Shown: piece by piece, positions 57,501 through 64,000 of the stretch | Numbering within the stretch: the first letter of the stretch is position 1 | How the letters are laid out: the number at the start of each line of letters is the position of its first letter | The notes under the pieces: model-generated | Databases searched by the model: none | Told to the model about the DNA's origin: nothing | The model's input: the letters and a program-made list of their open reading frames with translations, nothing else | Made by a program: the position numbers and the translations under genes | Assembly: GCF_963678635.1 (NCBI RefSeq) | Contig: NC_087066.1 | Span: 57,802,312 to 57,866,311, forward strand | DNA: 64,000 nucleotides | Direction: 5' to 3' | Source: Symsagittifera roscoffensis | Lineage: Eukaryota > Xenacoelomorpha > Acoela > Convolutidae

Positions 57501-59329
57501 ACCCACAAGCACAAACTTATCCAGTGACATCGCCTAAACATATCAACTTACTCCGTTCTCATTCTCTCTAGAGCCCCATAACTACTTGTTGCTATATATC
57601 AATTGAAGTCAAATAGCAAAAAATATCGTTAAGGAAACTGAGCAAAAACTTCAGTTTAATTTCGAGAAAATTGACTTTTAGGTAAACAATTACCATTATT
57701 GAAAGTACACCATGCAACAGAAGAGATCAATTAAATTAACTTTGAAGTTAACTCTTCAATATTTATCTCATCTTCAAAATAATAATGAAAAACAATTTCT
57801 TGATAAAAGCCACCTTTCGCCATTGTTCCAAACTTTCGACGTATTCATCCACACAGGTTTGCGAATCTTTGGAAAAATTGTAGTTCCTGGAACTATTCGC
57901 AAATCCCAGCAGATCCAGGGCATGGACAGGAGCTGTGGCAGCCAGAGTTTCGTAGTTCAAAACCCAAAGACCTAGTGCACCAAACAACTAAACTCTGCAA
58001 CGAGAAAATTGGCGAGCGAGAGACATGAATCGTCATTTATTTATTAGAATCAGTCAAATTGTGATTTTAAGCTATTTTTAACAAAAACTCTCCAAGGCTG
58101 CACTGATAATCTTGACAATTTTGACAAACACTGATACTTTTCATGAAAAACTAGCACTATTTTCTCTATTTTTTCAAAGCTGACCTAGTCCGGATCCGAA
58201 GCCATGAATCATTACAAGAGGCAGAGACGACCATCTTCTTTTCGTATCTTCGTCCTTAGAACTCTCTTTTGAATGTTGGTCTTGCTCTTGCGACTGTTGG
58301 TCAAATGATATGGTCCGAATATTGTACCTCGACATTGGACCAGTCATGAGCATTTTTAAAAATCAGTATTTAAACTCAATGTACACTTATCAGTCTACAA
58401 AGAAAAAATAAATGCCCAAAAAGAATGCAAACAGGCCAATATTACACTTTGATGTGTGAAATTACACCTGACTACAGTGCCAATAGACAAAGATTAAAAA
58501 GATTTTTTAACTATTAGGTACTTTCCGTTATTGTTCCGACCTTTTTTTTTGCTTTTTGTTTTCCACGCAAAATCAGGTACCACATATAATGAGCGGACTG
58601 GGTTGATTGATATATCATACTAAAGCCATTTCAGTCGTGATTCGAACCACATTAAAAAAAATCCAAAAAGTTTTCCCAGTGTCGAGAAAAACCGGTTTGA
58701 AATTTTTGTTCTTAGTCCTTATTCGAGCGAATCAAGCAAGCAAGCAGGCTTAGAAGCTGAATTATGCCTAATTTAGGACCTTAAAACTTAATTTTAAGCA
58801 AGTAACCAAAAACTTCAGCAAATTTTTTTAAGTTTTTTTTTCTACAATTTTGCCCAATTTGCTTATATTACTATGACTGTCCAATATGCCTCAATTATAT
58901 TTTTACGTCGGATCCTTTATCATACCAAGCAGAAAAAAACTACACTAATTTGGAAAAAAAAATTTCTAAACCGTAGTTTTCTTAAGACTATGGTCGGAAC
59001 ATTCTGTGCTGCTTGTTTCGACTATGCGAACAGACAATATATTTGAACTGACAAAAAAGACCACTTGAATTGTGTAACAGTATAATGTTCAAGACAAAAA
59101 GACTCAATGATCGTGAACATTCTGCGATTTGCTGTATGTTTTTCTTAGCGTTTTGTGCTCATTACTGGTGCGTATTTTGAGCGCTGCTTCGACCGAATAG
59201 ACGGAATCCCTTGGAGGGTAGCTCTATCATCACATCTCTGATCGAGTAAGTGGTCTTTGGAATACATCTCAGTATTGCAGCCTCCGCTTTCGCCAACATC
59301 TCCTCGGAAGAGGGAACCCACAATCCCAT
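45384..59329 (-). CDS. ABHD4/ABHD5 (CGI-58)-type alpha/beta hydrolase, eight exons
   Basis: This family acts on lipids: ABHD4 hydrolyses N-acyl phospholipids and ABHD5/CGI-58 activates triglyceride lipase at lipid droplets. Eight exons join in frame: 59329-59166, 58327-58185, 57971-57814, 57533-57416, 48927-48721, 48541-48326, 47629-47541 and 45536-45384. They give 415 residues. Landmarks: [13 protein letters not shown] (oxyanion loop HGFG, 96-99), [25 protein letters not shown] (nucleophile S168), [31 protein letters not shown] and [10 protein letters not shown] (H349, with the HX4D motif ending D354). The GxSxG Ser is present, unlike vertebrate ABHD5, which has Asn. The usual acid position after GSES is Trp. 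The protein is about 65 residues longer than the human paralogues, largely from an insert before HGFG and a Ser/Thr-rich C-terminal tail. The exact start is less certain, as the frame is open upstream of 59329. Confidence 0.92.
45620..46840 (+). mobile_element. Degenerate LINE reverse-transcriptase fragment in the ABHD intron 7
   Basis: Across shifted frames one reads [41 protein letters not shown] and [16 protein letters not shown] (LINE motif 'GVPQGSvLGPLLF'). Numerous frameshifts and stops are present. Type is CR1/Jockey-like by motif. It is antisense to the host gene. Confidence 0.85.
46836..47304. mobile_element. MITE-like element, AAGAGTAATGAACG family, copy 3
   Basis: It begins AAAGGGCAATTAACGCG (diverged) and ends GCGTTCATTACTCTT. 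The internal landmarks 'cttgagaaaactggatcaa' (46981) and 'gacctatataagagtct' (47269) match other copies. It adjoins the LINE fragment. Confidence 0.75.
47425..47515 (-). repeat. tRNA-derived SINE head
   Basis: On the - strand an A-box-like TATGGTGAAGTTGGTTTGGC is followed by the B box TGGTTCGAGGCCC. It lies immediately downstream of ABHD exon 7 in intron 7. Confidence 0.55.
47541..47629 (-). CDS. ABHD4/5-like exon 7 (catalytic His, HX4D)
   Basis: The acceptor TTGTGTTGCAG precedes GAGTTGAATG; the donor is CGCAG|GTGCAT, phase 0. It encodes [20 protein letters not shown] then DLFNSLISQ. His-His-Val-Tyr-Ala-Asp preserves the HX4D motif of ABHD4/5. Confidence 0.92.
47745..48160. mobile_element. 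hAT-type MITE with 8-bp target duplication, copy 1
   Basis: The ends are CGGGGGCGGATCTAGGATTT and, at the right, the complement CATGGGCGGATTTAGGGG. The element is 416 bases and is flanked by ACCATGGA on both sides (47737-47744, 48161-48168). An 8-bp duplication with CAGGGGCGGAT-type termini is characteristic of hAT elements. It has no transposase. It sits in ABHD intron 6, about 160 bases from exon 6. Confidence 0.9.
48326..48541 (-). CDS. ABHD4/5-like exon 6
   Basis: The acceptor GTTGTGTAG and the donor GAAAG|GTGTAC enclose [19 protein letters not shown], then [20 protein letters not shown] and ESWMWRYKD. The last part aligns with the strand that carries the catalytic acid in active relatives (GSDTWID), where this protein has Trp in place of Asp. 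Confidence 0.93.
48721..48927 (-). CDS. ABHD4/5-like exon 5
   Basis: The acceptor TTGTTCAATAG precedes GATTAACG; the donor is AATAG|GTTTCT. It encodes [20 protein letters not shown] then [18 protein letters not shown] and [20 protein letters not shown], which align with 'W...L......FNPLA.LRiAGP' and 'LrpDfk+KF...feDDT' of ABHD4/5. Confidence 0.88.
49659..49716. repeat. Perfect 23-bp palindrome with 12-base loop
   Basis: TGCAGCAAAATTCGAATTAT plus AAA (49659-49681) is the exact complement of 49694-49716. It lies just before the tandem array in ABHD intron 4. Confidence 0.9.
50030..55080. repeat. Higher-order tandem array, ~790-bp units, in ABHD intron 4
   Basis: Markers repeat evenly. 'ccttcccgaaac.cgttc' lies at about 51360, 52157, 52963 and 53737, with a diverged copy at 54510. 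'cttcttcgaaggc.gtggac' lies at about 50979, 51773, 52577, 53371, 54150 and 54937. Spacing is 775-806 bases, about six units. Each unit is itself made of related ~130-170-base subunits with 'gggtag.tttcgagagaagtcaaaaa' and 'cggtca.aaa.tcaaaactt'. The same subunit occurs in NEK9 intron 9 near 6.1-6.3 kb. Confidence 0.93.
55400..55842. mobile_element. MITE-like element, AAGAGTAATGAACG family, copy 4
   Basis: It begins near AAAAATCATGGACGCAAGC and ends CATTCATAACTCTT. The internal landmarks 'cttgagaaaactggatcaa' (55552) and 'gacctatataagagtctt' (55806) match the family. The stretch 55843-57415 holds nothing I can support apart from a small duplication of 'ccctacgccata' at 56553 and 56590. Confidence 0.75.
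57416..57533 (-). CDS. ABHD4/5-like exon 4 (nucleophile elbow)
   Basis: The acceptor ATGTTTAG precedes GCGATGTCAC. It encodes [20 protein letters not shown] followed by [20 protein letters not shown]; the G-H-S-F-G elbow carries the Ser nucleophile. Donor TGGG|GTAGGT (phase 1) is chosen because it fits exon 5; GGTAG|GTAAGA, five bases on, is a stronger consensus but would need a different acceptor. Confidence 0.9.
57814..57971 (-). CDS. ABHD4/5-like exon 3
   Basis: The acceptor GTGCACTAG and the donor AAAG|GTGGCT bracket [20 protein letters not shown] followed by LLGFANSSR and VESLEQWRK. These match the ABHD4/5 segment between oxyanion loop and nucleophile elbow. Confidence 0.93.
58185..58327 (-). 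CDS. ABHD4/5-like exon 2 (oxyanion-hole loop)
   Basis: The acceptor AATGTCGAG is weak but phase-correct; the donor is CTAG|GTCAGC. It encodes YNIRTISF, a charged Gln/Ser/Asp-rich insert, then [15 protein letters not shown]. The HGFG is the oxyanion-hole signature. Confidence 0.88.
58532..59001. mobile_element. MITE-like element with TGTTCCGACC inverted ends
   Basis: TGTTCCGACC at 58532 and GGTCGGAACA at 58992 are perfect inverted repeats. The interior (58550-58680) carries the dispersed 'gatatatca...taaagccattt' repeat also found at 9.5, 22.4 and 28.3 kb. Similar end motifs occur singly at 17040, 26150, 27010, 43170 and 49252. No clear target duplication. In ABHD intron 1. Confidence 0.6.
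59166..59329 (-). CDS. ABHD4/5-like exon 1
   Basis: ATG at 59329 opens [20 protein letters not shown] then RCIPKT, matching the ABHD4/5 N-terminal phrase 'W.PTS...L..AE..ML.CVP'. The donor CCA|GTAATG (phase 2) keeps frame with exon 2; an alternative donor upstream would not. An acceptor-like CTGACTTTAAG lies 14 bases upstream of the ATG, so a further 5' exon is possible. Confidence 0.8.
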
Positions 59330-59984
59330 CACATCAATAAACCTTAAAGTCAGGCCCAGTATTATAAAAATTCTGAGCACAAAATTATATTCATAAATCT
59401 GACATTAGATCGAACAGCCACACAAAGGGACAGGAAAAGAGATCATTAATCACCAGTAACAAAAACTCTTGTGGCATGCCTTTGAGTGCGGTCTGCAAGG
59501 AGACAACCACGTATTCATACTCGTCAGTAAGTACACAAATACTGTATAAACTAATCAGACTCGAGACGAGCAAGCTACGAAAGAAAAAAAAATTATTTAT
59601 TAATAAATCGGTAATTTTGCTTTCTGATCTCGATTCTGATTGGTTGATGCAGGATTTGTCTACTTACTGACGAGTATGAATACGCAATTGTCTACTTACT
59701 TACTTCTACCTAACCGAATACCTTGAAAAACTTCGGGTAAAACAGAAAATTTATCACTTGCGATTCAAAAATGAATGACTATGATTGAAATCAAATAACA
59801 AAATTGCAAAAATATCCCAAAATATCCGGAGCAAATCTAACTGCACTATTAAGAACTCTATAAACAGCTTTCGAAAAGCTAGAAAGAAGCTTTCAAAAAA
59901 CTCCTTTATGTGGGAATTAAGTCAAAACAAGCTGACACAAAAATCTAAAATAGCCGAAAGTTTTCAATTTGCAAAGAAACTGGA

Positions 59985-60215
59985 ATCGAACTCCTGGGCT
60001 CTGTCGTCTCAAGCATGGGTGCTACAGCAAATTGGAAGAAACCTGAAACTTCAAAAAAATCGGGCTACGGGAATCAAGCCGACAAAAATAGGCAGACCAC
60101 CGATAGCCCGAAACAGCAAAAAAATCATGTTCGCAAAAAACAGGTACCGGACGGATTTGAACCACAAGCCTTTGCCGTTTCAAGCAAGTGAGTTACCTCT
60201 ACGACACATTCTCCG
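59985..60215 (-). repeat. Two tRNA-derived SINE heads
   Basis: On the - strand, 60215-60140 has A-box-like CGTAGAGGTAACTCACTTGC and B-box GTGGTTCAAATCC. 60045-59985 has a second B-box-like AGGAGTTCGATTCC. They explain the + strand 147-codon frame across this region, which is not a gene. Confidence 0.55.
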
Positions 60216-60409
60216 GCTGGTTGACTGAATTTGAAGTTGTAATCAGAAACCGTGCATTCGAAAAAGGTGCAACGTGCTGAAAAATGAGGTCTTAAAATTA
60301 GAGATCATCCAGTGAACAAAGTTGTTTACGGGGAAAAATTGTAGTACCCGATTGTAATACCCTAATTATCGCAAGGGCAAAAAAAACATAATGCACGAAA
60401 AATCTGTGG

Positions 60410-60766
60410 CAGGGGTGGATTAAGGGGGGGGGGTCCCCTTTGTACTATTTTGAGATATCCATTTTTGCTGACGGACCCTAAAACTTTTCTGAAAGCGCCA
60501 ATATATACTAAATTTGAGGAGAGAGTGCGCGCCGGAAAAAAATCAATTTTTGATCAAAATTTTCCAAAATAGCTTAAAAACGCTTTTTTTGGCCTATTTT
60601 TTCAAAACTTTGGCTGCGGCGCAGAAAGTTAGGCCAAAACAAGGACTTTTTAGTGCTTTGAGAGAGCTAGAAAAATCAATTTGGTCGACCTAAAAAAAGG
60701 TCGACAAAATTTTTGAAAATCTGCCACCACCCCCACCCTCTCGAGAAAATCCTAGATGCGCCCCTG
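60410..60766. mobile_element. hAT-type MITE with 8-bp target duplication, copy 2 (inverted)
   Basis: It begins CAGGGGTGGATTAAGGGGG and ends CCTAGATGCGCCCCTG. It is flanked by ATCTGTGG on both sides (60402-60409, 60767-60774). The interior matches the copy at 47745-48160 in reverse orientation: 'ggtcgacctaaaaaaaggtcg' type stem, 'gcggcgcag' and the ..ccaatatata.. core. Confidence 0.92.
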
Positions 60767-61027
60767 ATCTGTGGTATGCACAGTAATTTTTTTGCAAGCT
60801 AACCAGATAAGTTGTAGAATCAGCTAAAACTAATGAAGCGTTGGGCAAAATACCGTTCAAAAATCATACAGTTTGTCGAGCCTCGCAAGCATTCTTTTCA
60901 TAAGCTAAAAAAGCATTCTTTTCGAAAATCAATTTACTCGAAAAAACATCAACACTTAACTTTCGACATCAAAACTGAAGAATATGTGCAATCCCAATCA
61001 AATGTTTTTCTTTTCCAGTAACGCATT

Positions 61028-61105
61028 TTAATCTCAACACACTTAAGCAGAACTTAATCTCAACACACTTAAGCAGAACTTAATCTCAACACACTTAAGC
61101 AGAAC
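61028..61105. repeat. 26-bp unit repeated three times
   Basis: TTAATCTCAACACACTTAAG plus CAGAAC occurs three times in perfect tandem. It is about 120 bases beyond the UXT stop codon, so likely in its 3' region. Confidence 0.95.
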
Positions 61106-61222
61106 GACTTCCTTGCCTTAAAAGCGAAGGCCATTCGTTGACATTTCTCTCTCGCTGCTGATAGATAATGCGTTAAGTCTAGCTCGGGTTTGATCAGTCA
61201 GCGATCAGTCTGGGTCCAATTA

Positions 61223-61711
61223 TCACAGCACAAACTCTCGCCTCTCTTTCTCTGGATCAGCTGAAATCCCCTGCAGTTCTCGAAGAGCTTCTAAAGTCAA
61301 CTTGATGAAAGCACGAATCTTCACTATCTTCTCGTCCAACTCTTTTGCCCCACTTTCTAGTTTCTCGATTTGACCTTGGATGAACTCTGTGGCTTCTGGT
61401 AACGTGTATTCTAAATATATTCCCAATCCTATTCTCACAAACACCATTGAAGTGTCGGGTATTTTAGCAGTCACGTAAAAGTTGCAGCCGAGGTCGTACT
61501 TTGTCTTCAGATTGGATCCTATTCCGTTTTCGATTACAGAGTCAATCACCGCTTTTGTGTTCATGTATTCTATGCACTCCATGTGGATTGTGTCAAGTTG
61601 TTGCAAAGTTTTCTGGAGATCTCGTTTCAAAACATCATTTATGTATCGCTCATACTCGAGTACTTTCGCCTCAACGTCTGCAGGCTTGAAAACTTCGGCG
61701 ACTGGATCCAT
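61223..61711 (-). CDS. UXT: UXT, prefoldin-like co-chaperone and transcription cofactor (single exon)
   Basis: UXT (ART-27) is an alpha-type prefoldin subunit of the URI/R2TP-associated prefoldin-like complex and a nuclear cofactor; this is family knowledge. The 162-residue product (human about 157) has the prefoldin layout: N-terminal helix with VLEYERYINDVLKRDLQKTL, the central beta hairpin with DLGCNFYVTAKIPDTSMVFV (close to 'DLGCNFFVDT.VPDTS.IYV') and GLGIYLEYTLPEATEFI, and a C-terminal helix with KIRAFIKLTLEALRELQGI. ATG at 61711 is the first in frame and fits the family start. There are no introns, unlike the neighbouring genes. This may reflect either a naturally intronless locus or a retrocopy; no poly(A) tract is seen downstream. 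Confidence 0.95.
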   Translation of the reverse strand: MDPVAEVFKPADVEAKVLEYERYINDVLKRDLQKTLQQLDTIHMECIEYMNTKAVIDSVIENGIGSNLKTKYDLGCNFYVTAKIPDTSMVFVRIGLGIYLEYTLPEATEFIQGQIEKLESGAKELDEKIVKIRAFIKLTLEALRELQGISADPEKERREFVL

Positions 61712-62869
61712 ACTTACTTAAAAAGAGATATTTCTGAAACTCCCAAGCAAATTCAGAATGAAACTTTGATAATTTTTGATTATGTTGCACTGATGCGAGA
61801 TGAAATTGGTAATCTAAAAAACTGAACTTTACCTGAAACTTTAAATGTTTCTCTAGTGAAATATATTAGAATTTTTTTTTGGTAATTTAGAATTTTCCCT
61901 AGAGCATAACATTTTTTAAAAATTTGGACGAAGTCGCTTATTCAGGGGACTTTCAAACAACCTGTTCGTTCGATAACAACCTGAACAAAGCATTGAAAGC
62001 TAGAGCAGATAGAAAATGAGAAGGCGGTCACTAAGTCGAGTTTTTTTTTCAACAAAAAACCTATACAAAAATTTTAAACGTTTTCTCGAATGATGTTCAA
62101 TTAAAAAACAAAAAATCGGGGAAACACTATCTAAAGCGTTAAAAAAACTTTCAAAGCCCATTATCAGAGCAGAAGACAAGCCAACAAAACTTGGGTAGAC
62201 TTTCACGGAGCCTGACCAAAATTGTTGCCATAGAAAACTGAAATCGATAAATTTAAAACTACAGAAACACCTCCAATTACAGTGAAACTTGAGACCGACA
62301 TTATGAATAGTCCAAGCGTTGCAAAGGAAGATCGCGAAAACTAAGCAGACAAACGGTGGTCCGGCTATTCACATTTTCCCAGAAAAAAAGGCAAACTTCT
62401 AAGCGTATCGAAAAACTAAAACCTTCAGATTTCAAGGTACACTCTTTAATAGTAGACCTAGTAATTTCGAAAGTAAAACCTTTGGTTAGCGTTTACAAAA
62501 AAAGGAAAGAAAAAATTTTGGTTCCCGATTACAAGTCACTTGCGCTAGCAATCGCAAAGATCTTAAAAACAAACCATAAAAAAATCAACTTTAAACGTAA
62601 ACGATTTTTACTAAGACTTTTTTTTCGAAGGAAAAAGTGAAAAAACCAGAAAAAAATCCAATGACAGGGAAAAACGAAACTTTCTTCAGCAAAGAATGAA
62701 TCATCTTTTTCACCATGTGGAGCTGGTGAAACAATCTACTCCCTCAACATTTAGTTTTTCTACGCTGAAAATGTTTTATCAACTTAGTATCCAAACACAC
62801 ACAAAAAAGAAATATACTTTCTATTTTCTATAACTCGCGACTACTTTTTCTTCAACAAACAGAAACACC
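61712..62869. other. Intergenic stretch with no supported gene
   Basis: It is AT-rich. A 94-codon Lys-rich + strand frame at 62356-62640 has no recognisable motif and lies in A-rich sequence. The phrase 'gtcgcttattcaggggac' near 61934 resembles the subunit of the array at 50-55 kb. Confidence 0.5.
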
Positions 62870-63410
62870 AAAATCTGGTGTAGCGAAATCGATCCTACGA
62901 CCAGGAGATTTAGAGTCCCCTGTCCTCTTATCTGCGCCACGGGTTCTGGACATTTTACTAACACAAGCCACAATTAAAGCAGCTACATATGCTAAAAAAT
63001 TGTCAATGCGATGCAGCAAAACTGGCACCAAATATTCAGAGACACAATTTTGCATGCAATAACTTGTAGTATAACAAACTGAAGGCATCCACTCTACTAT
63101 AGCATATATAAAAATGGAAAGCAAAAAGCCAAACTATGTATAAATTATGCATTTCAAAAAAATAGCGAAATATAAAGAGTTGGAAAATGTCTGAAATCGA
63201 GTTTTTAATGTGTCAAACAAATCGCTTTATTCAGTTCAATTGATGAAGTAAAAATGCATCAATTGTGTCAACTTATTGCTAATCAATTGTCAGAGTACAT
63301 GCTATCAAAAACCCCTCGATGGCACCAAAAGTGGCACCAATATTTGCTACTTAAGTTAGAAAAAAAGATCAGTCGTTTTATTACACTTCGCTCACTAGTG
63401 TGATCACACA
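62870..63410. repeat. Dispersed ~500-bp repeat, copy 2, with degenerate tRNA-like segment
   Basis: Bases 62955-63410 are colinear with 17425-17910. At 62885-62945 a degenerate tRNA-like stretch reads on the - strand as CCGTGGCGCAGATAAGAGG ... GGTCGTAGGATCGATTTC, in the same relative position as the SINE head next to copy 1. Confidence 0.75.
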
Positions 63411-63478
63411 CGATTCTGAAGCTGCTTTCTACCAATGCTGGGAACAATAATATGTAAGTGATTTGAACAATCTTGGAA

Positions 63479-63847
63479 AAGAGCCAAGGAACGCCAGGAA
63501 ACAGAAAGAAACACTGACTACTAAGAAGAAATGGGGTCTACAGGTTCTTTGAACGCAAAAAAATTTACACGTTTTTGATAAAAATAAATCCATATCGAGA
63601 TAGGTAAAATTTCCGCTTGGAAATCAAAGCCCTCTTTCAAAACTACAAGTTGTTTTTTCGTGGCCTTTGCGCTATTGGTGTTCGAAAAAGGAGCTTGCTT
63701 TCCTTATAACAAAGGAAATGAACTGAACATAAAAAGAAATTAAGCAGCAAAAAATCAAATTTGATTGAATTTACTGAACTTTTGCTGAGAGAAAAAAACC
63801 ATTACGACCTACCTATATAAGAGTATTCACTACGTTCATCGACTCTA
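63479..63847. mobile_element. MITE-like element, AAGAGTAATGAACG family, copy 5
   Basis: It begins AAGAGCCAAGGAACGCCAGG and ends CTACGTTCATCGACTCT, with 'gacctacctatataagagt' at 63806. Somewhat shorter than the other copies. 63848-64000 holds a small inverted-like pair 'atcctggcc' at 63876 and 63984 and no gene. Confidence 0.7.
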
Positions 63848-64000
63848 AATAAAGCACCAGCATATTGATTCAATATCCTGGCCGTATGAAAGTCAAAACT
63901 GTACTTTTACCGGTGAGATAAACCCCTGATAGGACTCCACGCCTGTATCCAATATATTAGCCCAAGCGAACCACTGATTGTATCCTGGCCGAATGCAGGT

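Noticed and set aside
57712-57975. + strand 87-codon frame
   Set aside because: It is the complement of ABHD exon 3.
59785-60228. 147-codon Lys/Asn-rich + strand frame
   Set aside because: It spans two tRNA-derived SINE heads on the opposite strand and A-rich sequence.
62356-62640. 94-codon Lys/Arg-rich + strand frame
   Set aside because: Composition explains it, and no motif is visible.

Overview
This is a piece of an animal (metazoan) nuclear genome, probably from an invertebrate. The coding regions are short exons with GT-AG introns that encode NEK9, an ABHD4/ABHD5-type alpha/beta hydrolase and UXT. The sequence is AT-rich and contains a BEL/Pao LTR retrotransposon, tRNA-derived SINEs, LINE remnants, MITEs and satellite arrays. 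I cannot name the phylum with confidence.

Layout. (1) Bases 1-4557 hold the 3' part of an A-rich retroelement or integrated virus on the + strand. It has the C-terminal end of a membrane-anchored, envelope-like ORF, an ATGA-overlapping second ORF of 602 codons with no family I recognise, and an AATAAA-bearing candidate 3' LTR. It lies inside an intron of NEK9. (2) Bases 5785-29455 on the - strand carry the first ten coding exons of NEK9: the NIMA-family kinase domain, a linker and the first RCC1 blade. The rest of the gene lies beyond the left edge. Its introns hold a GATA microsatellite, an array of a ~87-bp satellite, LINE remnants, SINEs, MITEs and an odd set of interleaved inverted repeats. 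(3) Bases 32595-42170 hold a BEL/Pao element with LTRs that look identical to me and a CTAAA target duplication. It carries an extra ORF ahead of gag-pol and a tRNA-like segment in each LTR. Its pol gene is broken by a small deletion with a frameshift between reverse transcriptase and RNase H. (4) Bases 45384-59329 on the - strand hold a complete eight-exon ABHD4/ABHD5 gene. Its 8.5-kb fourth intron contains a tandem array of ~790-bp units, and other introns hold a LINE fragment and a hAT-type MITE. (5) Bases 61223-61711 on the - strand hold a single-exon UXT gene. The rest is repeats.

The three host genes have unrelated roles: mitotic kinase, lipid metabolism regulator, and prefoldin-like co-chaperone/transcription cofactor. 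They share only strand and neighbourhood. Exon coordinates were derived by hand from splice consensus, reading-frame phase and remembered family similarity. All host-gene exon phases close without a frameshift.
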